Source: Brienomyrus brachyistius
Taxonomy: Eukaryota; Chordata; Actinopteri; Osteoglossiformes; Mormyridae
Direction of reading: 5' to 3'
Length of the DNA: 64,000 nucleotides
NCBI RefSeq assembly: GCF_023856365.1
Contig: NC_064535.1
Span: 13,288,363 to 13,352,362, forward strand
The translations under genes and the position numbers were made by a program. The notes under the pieces are model-generated. The model saw only the letters and a list, made by a program, of their open reading frames with translations. It searched no databases and was not told where the DNA came from. Positions 1 to 10,500 of the stretch are shown one piece after another (positions within the stretch are counted from its first letter, which is position 1; the number at the start of each line of letters is the position of its first letter).

Positions 1-37
1 TTTGGTGCAATGTAAGAGGTTCCCTGATCTATCCCAG

Positions 38-604
38 GTGAGTTTAGGAGGGTTTGAGCTGAAGGCCCCTGTGACGATTCTTCTGAGGTCTGGATCGGGA
101 CCTGTCACTGTGAGCGGTCTTCACCTTGTTGGTGAGAAAGGCAGCCCGGCTGGGCCACTCACACACTGCACTGCCACTTAATCTCACACCTCACCATTCT
201 ATTAACAGCAGCATCAGGGTTGTGCTGAGTGGCTGTCTCCTTCCTTTTTGGGTTTGGCTTGTGGTTGCAGCTGTACATCTTCCCAGGGTTGCTTATATAG
301 CTTCACTGTATTGCTGCCTTAGTCATCAGAGGGAGGGAGGGAGAGAGGGTGAAGGAGGATGTTGTCACATGGGGATTGGAGACGTTGCACAATCTACATA
401 ACTGATGATAGTCTGCAGAGCCAAGTATTGTGCCTCCACTGAATCAGAAAGAGTCAGTAGAGAGCGCTCATGCAGGACAGTGACATCAAGCCCCATCTCT
501 CATTCCCCTCAGAGGATGAGCAAAAATCAGAACCAGAGAAGTCAGAGGAGCAGGAGGAAAAGATGATGCCTGTCAAGTGTGCCAAGAAGAAGCCAAAAGT
601 CTAG
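38..604 (+). CDS. Nucleoplasmin-family histone chaperone, 3' end (last two coding exons)
   Basis: Exons are read at 38-131 and 513-604. The first follows a CAG acceptor at 35-37 and ends at a GTGAGA donor; its 94-nt length equals my recollection of the matching NPM1 exon. It encodes VSLGGFELKAPV and GSGPVTVSGLHLV, the hallmark core-fold strands of the nucleoplasmin (NPM) family, pentameric acidic histone chaperones of nucleus and nucleolus. The split codon G+AG joins it to the last exon, a short charged tail of about 30 residues rich in Glu and Lys, ending in a basic KKKPKV stretch that resembles a nuclear localisation signal, then TAG at 602-604. The 5' part lies outside the window. The tail is much shorter than in NPM1, which argues for an NPM2- or NPM3-type member, but I cannot decide which. 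The family call is firm; the paralogue is not. Confidence 0.85.
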
Positions 605-639
605 TTGGTGTCTAAACACCATCTCTACTTTGGGTGTAT

Positions 640-970
640 TTCCATTTATTACATTTATTTATTTACCAGATGTCAGTATCCCTGGAGAAAATGGGGTTAA
701 GGGTCTTGCTCAAAGGCAAACAGTAATATGATTACTGTGCCAGCCATGAGTTTTGAGCCCACAACTATCTGGTCATGGACTCAGATCCCTAAACCACTGA
801 GCTGTGTGTTGTCCCTGTGGTTAAGTTTATTTTTCATTTACTTATTTAGCAAACACTTTTATCAAAAAATGACAAAATTCAGAAAGCAGGGTCAACCGTC
901 CCTGATGCAATTTGGGTTACGGTCCTTGCTCCAGGGCCCAACAGTGAAATCACTTTGCCAACCATAGGTT
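640..970. repeat. Two diverged copies of a dispersed fish repeat
   Basis: Segments about 645-800 and 828-967 both start with a TTTATTTA-type stretch, continue with a run like GGGTTAAGGGTCTTGCTC, then a 'caacagt' box, and end in 'gccaacca' or similar text. Related text occurs at 6870-6950 and 51541-51675. This is the tRNA-like or LINE-tail consensus scattered through many fish genomes. Precise family assignment would need a repeat library. It probably lies in the 3' UTR or just downstream of the nucleoplasmin-like gene. Confidence 0.6.
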
Positions 971-999
971 TCAACCTGCTTACCTACCAATTATAAGTA

Positions 1000-1623
1000 C
1001 AGTAGAACTTTGGAAATCAAACACCTCTTAACTCACTCAACCTGAACGACAAACTGGCTCTTCAAATTTCTTTTGACTTGTACCTCAACCAAAATCTTGG
1101 AACTCAGCCGTTCCTGCTAAAACTTGTATGGGCTCAGACGCATTCAGCTCCACGAATTCGGACCTCGAACAGGTCGGTTGAGAAAAATGTGGCCACAGCT
1201 CGACCGAAATACTGGAGACACAACAAAACAAAACAGACCTGCTAAAAAACTTGTGCAGATCAAGATGCGTCTCCCCTGTCAAACAGTAACCCCCCCCATT
1301 CCTCCTCTTCTCCACCTCCCACTTCGAGTGCCATCACCTCATCTTAATACAGGTAAAGTGCTCATAAATTGTCAATTATTTCATGTTTACTGCTTTTGTA
1401 CATATGTGTACTTTTTCATGTGTGTGTTTTATTTTGATTGTTAATGCTTTTTATCATTAGGTAGGTAGGTAGATTGCTTAATTAAACCTATCATTTGGGG
1501 GTCTGGACGGATTAAATTCATTTACATTATTTCTTATGGGGAAATTCAACTTGGACCTCGACCAAAAATGCAACTTGACCAGCCTCCTGGAATGAATTAA
1601 GTTTGTGTTCCAAGATACCACTG
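1000..1623. mobile_element. Non-autonomous Tc1/mariner-type element (MITE), 624 bp
   Basis: The left end starts CAGTAGAACTTTGGAAATC and the reverse complement of the right end starts CAGTGGTATCTTGGAACAC, giving imperfect terminal inverted repeats of about 23 bp. Both ends are flanked by TA (998-999 and 1624-1625), the target duplication expected of the Tc1/mariner superfamily. The interior has no transposase-like coding sequence; the open frames inside are random. Diverged ends suggest an old copy. Confidence 0.7.
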
Positions 1624-1625
1624 TA

Positions 1626-3229
1626 CAGTGTCCTAATCCACTGAGCTGAATGCATTATTTATGTAGTTAGTCTTTCAAGTTTGCATTTTATAACATATCT
1701 AAAAGTTTAAGAATGCAACAGTCGGGAATCTCTTCAAAATGAAATCAAATTTTGAATGCCGTTTTAATTCATGGATCTTACATTGTCATTTTATACATGT
1801 ATTCGTAGTAGATTAACCTATTTTCTTTGAAATATTTGAAGGAGAACTAGGTAGTCCCAGTATTCTTTTACTGGAAGCTTTCAGGGAGCTGTATTACTGG
1901 GGCTATATTGGGTAGGGCACATGGCAGGTCTGAACAGATGGACAGCTGCTACGAATGTTTTTTTTATTTGTATTGTCTATAAATAAACATTGTTTTATTC
2001 TTAATCTCATCTTTTATCTTTTGTTGAAGCCGTTGCTTTTGTAAAATGCAATCACATCCCTATTCCTGTGGTCAGTCTTTCCTGGGCTGGGAGGTTCAGG
2101 GACACTCTCGGGTCATACCGGCGAACTTGTGACCTGCGTGTTCAGGAGAGTCAGTGGAGGAGATGAAACGGAGAGCAACAGGGACAAATCTGTTGCCTTT
2201 TGAAGGCCTCACTTCTATCATGAACTGTCAAGGAGGATTTCATGAGGCTCAAGGAGGATTTCATTAGGATTAAAATCCTCCAAAAATATTAAAAATCAAA
2301 TCCAAAAATCTATTACCGAGCATAATCATGCAACAGCATAATCTGGACAGGCAAAGGCATAGCCTCCAACACTATAAAATACATGTTCATGGAGTCATAA
2401 ATTCTTAAGTCTTTTAATATAGCTGCCCTCCAGCACAGTGGAAAAACGAAACAAGTCCCTGTTGTATGCATGGAGTCTGACTGTTTCTTCCCATGGGAGA
2501 GATGAAGCAAAAGCACAGATTAAAGAACTGGAAAGTTTTCTCAACAATATTGAACAAGGAAGACTTGCGTTTTATTCTTGGTCTAGTGAGCAAAGCCAGG
2601 CATTGTTACTGAGGTAATGGATCTGTTATCTTCCATAACAAATACATAAAATCCTAAAACACTGCTATAACCTCACAAGACCATTGTATTTAGTAAGATA
2701 TTATAGCAATGCCTCAGTTTCTCATAACCACAGCAACATAAACCTAGAGCTTATCCCATAAAGCACAGGACACACAAACACACACACACCAAGAAAATTC
2801 AGAAACAGAATGTGCAGAGGAACGCTGCACATAGACATCCGTGTGCAAATTAATTGAAAAACTGAAAGAACTGAACAATATATTTTTTCTAATTGGTATG
2901 AATCACACTGATATACCCACATTAATACCAGAGTTGTTATAGTTTTCAAGTTTACATTAGTTTCCATTTTTATTTAGTGTTATATTTTGGTTTTCAGATA
3001 AATGTTTTTAAGAGTACCATTTTTATTTTTATTAACATTACTAGTTTCAGTATTAATTTTTGTTACCAAGTTTTGATACCACACTGTTGTGTGAAGCATT
3101 TTGGTTTCTTGCCTCAAAATTCACTTCCAAATCCATCGCCTCTTTCCTGTAATGCCATCATGTTTTATAGCTATGAAGGACCTGGTTTATTGATGCACAC
3201 ATTCCCTGATTTGGTACTTTTGGTCAAGT
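1626..3229. other. Intergenic, no gene seen
   Basis: AT-rich DNA with no exon that I can support. An AATAAA at 1982-1987 could serve as a distal poly(A) signal for the upstream nucleoplasmin-like gene. A short CA-rich tract lies near 2770-2790. Nothing else stands out. Confidence 0.5.
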
Positions 3230-3241
3230 AAAGACTACCTA

Positions 3242-4357
3242 CCTACTACCATTGTACATCAACTTTGTCGACTATGAGAAGGCGTTCGACAGTGTGGATT
3301 GAGAGATTCTCTGGAAGCTCCTCCGGCACTATTGCATCCCAGCCATGGTGGTCAACCTGATCAAGAGCTCATACGAGGGGACAACCTGCAGAGTGATCCA
3401 CGGAGGGCAGCTCACCAACAGCTTCCAAGTGAAGACAGGAGTCCGACAGGGGAGCTTGTTATCCCCGTTCCTCTTCCTCATCGCCATCGACTGGATCATG
3501 AAGACATCCACCAGTGAATGCAGAAATGGAATCCAGTGGACCTTGTGGAGCCAATTGGAAGACCTAGACTTTGCACACGATCTCGCTCTTCTCTCCCACA
3601 GTCAGCAGCAGATGCAAGAGAAGATCAATGTGCTGGCAACCACATCATCACAGGTTGGACTCAACATCCACACGGAGAAGACCAAGATTCTGAAGACCAA
3701 CTCTAACAGCAACAACCCAGTCACCGTGAATGGAAGTTCCCTGGAGGAGGTACAGTCCTTCACCTACCTGGGCAGCATCATCGACCAGCACGGTGGAACA
3801 GATACAGACGTCAAGGCAAGGATCAGCAAAGCCGCCTTCATCCAGCTCAAGAACATCTGGGCTTCCAGAGAACTGACCTTGACCACCAAGATCCGTCTGT
3901 TCAATTCCAACGTGAAGTCAGTATTGTTGTATGGGGCCGAAACCTGGAGGACAACCAAAACCAACATCCGAAGAATCCAGACGTTCATCAACACCTGTCT
4001 CAGAAAGATTCTCCACATCCGCTGGCCAGACACCATCAGTAACACCAACCTATGGGAAAAGACCTACCAACCTTCAGTAGAAGCAGAAATCTGGAAGAGA
4101 AGATGGGGATGGATAGGGCATATCCTCCACAAACCACAAACCAACATCACCAGACAGGCTCTCAGATGGAACCCCCAAGGCAAGCGGAAGAGAGGCCGTC
4201 CAAGAAACACCTGGAGACGAGACCTCGAGGCAGAAATGACAAGGATGGGCTACACCTGGAGTCAACTAGAAAGAATGGCCCAGGACAGAAACCTCTGGAG
4301 ATCTACCTTTGGCGGCCCATACCCCGGAAGGGGTGGAGGGCGAAAATGAAAAAAATG
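3242..4357 (+). mobile_element. 5'-truncated non-LTR retrotransposon (LINE) fragment with reverse transcriptase
   Basis: The plus frame encodes the C-terminal half of a LINE polyprotein. It contains the reverse-transcriptase motif FVDYEKAFDSVD, a [19 protein letters not shown] block, the degraded active-site box FAHD, a YLGSIID box, a YGAETW block, and a C-terminal segment with [14 protein letters not shown] and [11 protein letters not shown]. An in-frame TGA at 3299-3301 interrupts it just after the first motif, and upstream domains (endonuclease, N-terminal RT) are missing. The 12-bp sequence AAAGACTACCTA occurs at 3230-3241 and 4358-4369, a target-site duplication that marks both ends of the insertion. 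The 3' end is A-rich with an ATGA-like pattern. The clade (I/Nimb-like or other) is not assigned with confidence. It is a dead copy. Confidence 0.92.
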
Positions 4358-4369
4358 AAAGACTACCTA

Positions 4370-4676
4370 GGTGACCCTCACTGAAAACCCATAGCGAAGT
4401 ATTGATTAGAGTGAGGAACTATTCCTATAAATATTAAAGTGAAGCAATAAGATAATTATTGTACAAAGCAATAATGATGCTACAGTGGAAACTCGGACAA
4501 CATCCGGGAAGTGCCGTTTTCATCCGAGTTCCGACTCGGAGAGAATCGAACGTTGGATATATAACTTCATATCCCAGAATGCACCGCTTAAAACTACTTC
4601 CAGTTTGGTTCCGTGTTCTCACGCGATCGAAACTTCCCGGCAACCGTATCTGTGGATTTAATAGCGGTGGGAAATT
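4370..4676 (+). promoter_or_regulatory. nanp promoter/5' UTR region
   Basis: This stretch lies between the LINE insertion and the nanp start codon. It holds the 5' UTR and proximal promoter by position, with several CpGs at 4500-4640. I see no TATA box that I would stand behind. The transcription start is not determinable by eye. Confidence 0.4.
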
Positions 4677-6713
4677 ATGTACGGTAACGGTGTAAAGGCG
4701 ATTTTGTTCGATTTGGATAATACTCTTATAGACACACGTGGTGCCGGCGAAAGCGCCATTAAAAAAGTAAGAATATGAAAGTAACCCATGCGTTTACTGA
4801 CTTTAGCCGCAGAAATTTTGATTGTGTAAGGCGTTAAACCAGTGGTTCTCAAACTCGATCCCCGGGACCCACTGCCCTGCTTGTTTTCCAGCTATCCCTG
4901 CCCTACACACTGCTGATTACCTGGATCAGGTGTGTTCAGTCAATCAGAAGCTGAAAGACAGCTGGGACTTGTGTGTGGGGTAGGGATAGCAGGAAAACAA
5001 GCAGGGCAGTGGGTCCCGAGGACCGAGTTTGAGAACCACTGCGTTAAACCAAGCCAGATCATTTCAGTGTAATCAAATATTTTCAGGTTGTGCCTCCTGA
5101 TGCTATTGCAGTTGTTTGAGAATATTAGAGGTAGCCAACTGTTCCTGCTATTAAGCGATTACAAATTTTGAAATTGTTTCCTATGTCTTTAAAGCACTAG
5201 CTAGTTGGTGACGTGGCTGGTCGCAATCTATGGAGCTAGTAAAAAAAAACTGTCGAATAATTCAGGGTTGCCAGCTTTGGCCAGCGGGCTGGTGTGAGGT
5301 TTTTAATCCGAGACAAGTATGCACACGCATTTACATGTATGCAAGATATTTATTACCTTGTAAATAGTCTCAAGGGTTTGCAAACTACCCAACGTATTTG
5401 GTGTAGCTGATTTTAAGTTTATAATGGAATAATATAGATTTGTCGTAAGATTGTCCGGCCAGATGTTAGAGTTGGCAACCCTGCTAATTTAGTCATCAAA
5501 TTAAGTCTTGACATAATACATTAAATAAAAAATAAAAAGCTACTTATAGTGATTGTAATTTAGATTTAAATTTAATTAGACTTACCACCTCTTAACTTGG
5601 TCATGGTCAGTAAGATAACGAATCTGTCCCAGGCAGCATAAGGCTGAACGTCGTGGACACCCCAGATAAGATGAAAGTCTCTCGTAGGACTTGAATATGT
5701 TGAACTACAAATTCAAACGATTTGGAAGCAGACGCAGTCAGTTTTTTCCGATATCTACACTTGTGGATGAAACTGCAGAGGACGGTGAATTGATGTGCAC
5801 CTTGCGGTAAAAAGACAAGCTTGCATGTATTCGTGTGAAACACATGCCTGTGCATACATTTTCATTACTGGATTGTACACACTTTCATAAATGTTGATGG
5901 TATTTTTTTCAGAATTCAGTAAAAGCTTACTGAAAATATATACATACTATGACTACAAATATTTTGAAGATTATTTGCTTAACGATTGTTTCTTCAAAGA
6001 GAATGGAAAGCTGGTTCTACAAACTATGTTTTAAATAAATTCCTACATAGAAAATAAATAAATTACCCCTTTTAATACAGGTTGCTGAATTGCTCAGGAC
6101 AAAACTGCATCATGGAGACGTCGATACTATTTGTAAGAAATTTAAAGAAAAGCTGCTTGAGGAATCATACCAACCCTCTGCAGACTTGACCATTGACCAG
6201 GTGAGGATAAATTACTGGGACATGGCCATTGAAGAAGGTGAGGGCTTGGATCATGACCCCTCCCTGGCTGCTCAGTGTTACTGGCTTTGGAAAAACACAA
6301 GACTGGCTCACCTCCGTATCCCTGGGCCAGTCCAAAGGCTACTGCAAGAGCTGAGGACAACCCACAAGCTGCTGCTTTTGACCAATGGGGAATCCCAGAC
6401 ACAGAGGGAAAAGATCCAGGCTGCGTGTTGCAGGGGTCTCTTTGATGCCGTGGTGGTAGGTGGGGAGCATGCAGAGGAGAAGCCAGCCCCTTCCATTTTC
6501 CAGCACTGCTTCCACCAGCTGGGGGTGGGGCCCCAGGACTGCATAATGGTAGGGGACTCGCTTGACACAGATATCCTTGGTGGCATCAACGTAGGTGTCC
6601 GTGCCACCGTGTGGATCACCGACAAGGGCACCATACAGCCGGAGGCATCTATAAAGCCAGACTATGTTTTAGCAACTGTGCTTGAGCTGCCCTCAGTCCT
6701 GTCCACTTTGTAG
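4677..6713 (+). CDS. nanp: N-acylneuraminate-9-phosphatase
   Basis: Two coding exons, 4677-4766 and 6081-6713, joined in phase 0 (GTAAGA donor, TTTTAATACAG acceptor), give 240 aa; the human enzyme is 248 aa by memory. It is a HAD-superfamily phosphatase that dephosphorylates N-acetylneuraminate 9-phosphate, the last step of cytosolic sialic acid synthesis. All HAD motifs are visible: FDLDNT with Asp12 as nucleophile and Asp14; LLLTNG with Thr131; Lys164 in EEKPAPSIF; and MVGDSLDTDILGG with Asp189 and Asp194 binding Mg2+. The two-exon layout matches my memory of vertebrate NANP. The ATG at 4677 is the only one that places motif I correctly near the N-terminus. The 1.3-kb intron carries a hAT MITE. 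The gene converges on polr1b. Confidence 0.97.
4840..5041. mobile_element. hAT-type MITE in the nanp intron, 202 bp
   Basis: The element is almost a full foldback: it begins CAGTGGTTCTCAAACTCG and ends with the inverse complement. A perfect 8-bp target duplication CGTTAAAC flanks it at 4832-4839 and 5042-5049, which is diagnostic of the hAT superfamily. There is no coding capacity. The very similar arms suggest fairly recent insertion. Confidence 0.93.
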
Positions 6714-6728
6714 CGAGAGATTCAATCA

Positions 6729-6950
6729 GACATGCTGTGAAATGATAAACTTTATTGATCCCCATGGGGAAATTCTCCTTATGCCCTCCCCCAACTTGCT
6801 CTCTATAGATTGGAGTAAGCTGGCCGTGAAGGGCAGCCATCCATTTGCAGTGCCCAGGGAGATAGGAGTTAAGGGCCTTGGCTCAAGGACCCCACAGATG
6901 TGCTGAAGCCGGGCTTGAACCAGTGACCTTCCAATCACAAGCAGAGACTC
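6729..6950 (+). repeat. Fish SINE/LINE-tail repeat in the nanp 3' UTR
   Basis: Starts with CTTTATTGATCCCCATGGGG, a motif that recurs through teleost genomes, and ends near 'gggcttgaaccagtgaccttccaa', a B-box-like tRNA remnant. It shares the 'gttaagggccttggctcaagg' segment with the copies at 640-970. It begins 15 bp after the nanp stop codon, so it forms much of that gene's 3' UTR. Confidence 0.65.
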
Positions 6951-7062
6951 AAATCTGTAATTTGGTAGTAAAAGATGCATAAAGAGAAAAATTGTAGTTT
7001 CTCTCCACCAATATGAATGTAAATATATTAAGATTGCTGCTGTGAAATAGAATTTTGATTAA

Positions 7063-7068
7063 AATAAA
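7063..7068 (+). promoter_or_regulatory. Candidate nanp poly(A) signal
   Basis: AATAAA about 350 bp after the nanp stop, in AT-rich sequence followed by a TG-containing stretch. It would end nanp just before the convergent polr1b transcript's end. Confidence 0.55.
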
Positions 7069-7156
7069 AGTTCATGTAACACCCATTCTGTCAACTGAAT
7101 TGTTCACGATAAACCTCAGGATGCACGAAACTGCAAGTACCATTCCATCAGTTGGG

Positions 7157-7162
7157 TTTATT
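7157..7162 (-). promoter_or_regulatory. Candidate polr1b poly(A) signal
   Basis: TTTATT on the plus strand, AATAAA on the minus strand, about 370 bp beyond the polr1b stop codon. The segment 7163-7531 would then be its 3' UTR. Confidence 0.5.
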
Positions 7163-7531
7163 AGGAAAAACTGGACGCATGTCTTTAGCTGACATAACTA
7201 TTTGCTATTACCAATTTTCTGCAGGGATTTTAAGTCTGGGTTATCGTCTGCATTTACAATAAACCACCTATTGTCTCGGTGCTTTCAAAGGAAGCTTGAA
7301 AAACCTCAGTAATATCAACACAGCAGATACACATTATATTACAAATAGTGGGATCTCACTCTCCTCAGAGGAGTGATATTATATAGCCTGTCTTGTAAGC
7401 AATGGTGGCATAAAAATAGAAAATATTGCCTTATTACTTTTACATCAAACGAGGTCCAGTCAAGTTTCCATAATCCACAAAAATCCATGAATGGGACCTA
7501 TGATTGTACTCCAGGTTAGAACGGCAGCAAA

Positions 7532-10500
7532 TCACTCGACATTCAGTTTGACCTTGATGTTCATGGCGGCGAGCTCAGCGACAAAGTACCGGAACACGTA
7601 GGGCAAGGCCACAGAGTCTATGGCACTGCCCTTCCCACACAGGGTACAGATGGTTTTCCGGTGGCGTGTGGCCGACCAGGAGGGCGGAGGTTTCTCCAAG
7701 AGGGGCGACAGCAGGCTACCACAGTCCAGGCACACTTGGGCTACGGAGCGGTCAGAGCAGTTGAAGAGGCGGTCATGCAGCAGGAAGGAGGAGCCGTGGG
7801 CCAGAAGAGCGTCCCTCTCCATCTCCCCGAAGCGAATGCCCCCCTGGACGTTGCGGCCTCCTAGTGGCTGGTTGGTCACTTTGTCCCGAGTGCCTGTGGT
7901 CCTCACCTGGAACTTGTCGGAAACCATGTGACGAAGGCGTTGGTAATACACCACGCCGATGAAGATGTCGGCCTCCAGCTCCAGCCCGCTGAGGCCGCTG
8001 TAGAGCCGTTCCGTGCCATAGTAATTGTAGCCCGCAGCTTGGAGCATGGCACCGAAGTGCTCGAGGGCAGGGCACTCCTCAGAGAAGGTGAAGGGCGTGG
8101 CGTCATGGCACAGACCGTGCAAAGCGCCCGACTTGCCTGCCATGCTCTCGATGAGCATGCCGATGGTCATGCGTGACGGGAAGCCGTGTGGATTGAACAG
8201 GATGTCCGGCGTCATGCCGCTCTCAGTGAAGGGCATGTCCTCGGCGGGCCACAGCCGGCTCAGAATGCCCTTCTGGCCATGGCGACTGGCGAACTTGTCG
8301 CCGATGGTGGGGTTACGCGGCACACGCATGGTCATGCACACGCGGCTGAAGCGGCCTGTTCCCGTGTCATTGCTGCACACCTTGATGTTGTCCACGACAC
8401 AGCTCTCCTTACTCCTGCCAGTTTGGGGAGGGGGGCGAGTTAGAAATATTTAGATAATCTTGACCCTTGACATATGAATGCTTTGCTCAGAGGGTGAAAA
8501 TTCATAAACAGAACCATTAGTGCTTTGATTTATGATAAAATGTCATGTCCATTCATGTATCCTTACACATGTAGTGAAGTGTGTCACATGTGCATGTAGT
8601 GTGTAACTGTTGTGATGTCCCAGCATCCTGGCCACAATTAGGGTGCTGCATGATGCCTGGGATATGCAGCTAGAAGGCGAATGATAAACCTAAATATATA
8701 CAACCATCAAGAATGATATTTGTTGCCTTGTACAATGCGTAACTCCCTTAAATGTCAAAGCAAGATTGTAGCGCATCGGACGGCTGGTATGCCTTCACGC
8801 AGTAGATTATACTGGCGATATGTATTGAGGTTAAAATGACAATATGCAAATACAAATCAACCATTCATCATCAATGGAAAATGTGTATAGATTAGGGATG
8901 GTGAGATTCACCAGTTCGCATCAGTATATTGGCTTAAGTCCTTGATGTGACTGCCCAGATTTTAAAACATGCTGCATTACTAGAGGTGTAAATATCTGGA
9001 GTGAAAAATGGTACTTTTTTTTAGAAGAACCAAAGAATAAATATCAAACTATCTGTACCATATTAAACTGCACAGCATCATATTTTTCGCATTGCATCAT
9101 TGCACTGAATAGCACTGTGACAGATTGCACTGTATCACAATAGGGGCGAATCATACTGCATCGCATTAGCACTTGTTTCATAGGCATCTCTAATATATTG
9201 GATCATTGCATGGACATGTGTATGGCATTGGCCTAAGTAATGGAGATGCACATCCCTAGTATACATGTCATGTCACATTTTGGGCCACCCAAACGTGCCA
9301 GTAAAGACGCAAGTGATAAAAATCCCGTGAAGAGCATGAAAACTGACTTGTAGTAGGTGATGAAGCTCTGGCCGGTGTTGAGGTTGATGTAGCTGTAGTA
9401 GGGGTCTCCATACTGCAGCACAGACCCCACAGGCGGAAGGCCGTCAGGGTCCAGCTTGTCCATCACCTTAGGGTCACCGTGTTTCACCCCAAACACCAGG
9501 CCATCAACATCCTTCATCTTGGTCTTCAGGTCCAGCAGCTCTGTCTTGTACACGCAGCCATGGGCAAAACCCCTCTCCCATGATGCCTTGTTCACAATCT
9601 GGAGGAAATTGAGCAATTTTGTTTGAACGCGCCTGCATTTATACTCATCATATTTTATATTATCACTACAAACATCGTCAGAAACTCTGCAGCAATGTTG
9701 AGCAGATTTGTCACTATGTCAGTCCTAAGACGCTTTCACACTGCCAGAACTTTTTTCTGGAAATGGACCCTTTTTCCAGAACCAGGGACTTTTATCGTGT
9801 TCACACCACAGGAAGCCTGATTATAGTTCCTTGGAGGCAGTATCAGAAACTCTAGACTATGCACTTCTCTTTGGAACAAACTACTGTAGAGGTGCTTACA
9901 GGGTGCTGACTGGTTGACCACAAGCACCGCTGCTAACTTGAAAATTACGTAGCAGAGGGAATTAAATGTATTTGGGATACAAAAATAATACATCACTTAA
10001 TACATTTTTTACTTCTCCATATTTCTTCATCGGAAAGTTTAAATCGCCAACCAACAAACTTTGTCTAATACTGCTTGCGAAACTTGCCAGCACGTATCAG
10101 GACAACGTCACTCGTTTATTATTTTGCGGAAAACAAAAAATGGATCTGCTAGCCAGATTCAATGAGAATCATGTATGTCGCAGGTCATACAAGTAAAATG
10201 CAAATAAAAGACTGTGTTCCATTTTAATTGTGATCGACCCCCCCCCCCCCCCGAGACTAACAAATAACTAACAAAACAGCAGTGTCTTGGGGTAGTGGTG
10301 TAGTTTCGTATGAAACTGAGTGTGAAGTTTAACCTTCTAACTTTTTGCGTCTTCTGTGCTTATTTATCAAAGATTTTAAGTGACTTGTAAACCGGGACCA
10401 GGTTTGGTGTGAAAGTGCCTTTGGATCAAACAAGGATAAATCAAACAGTCCAAAAAACGAGTCCTCACCATGGCGTCTTCCATATCGTAGCCTGTGTACG

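Noticed and set aside
126..401. 91-aa plus-strand ORF
   Set aside because: It overlaps the nucleoplasmin exon end in another frame and continues through the intron; no family similarity, and the real splice donor lies inside it.
7620..8453. Plus-strand ORFs opposite the last polr1b exon
   Set aside because: Shadows of a strongly conserved exon; no independent signal.
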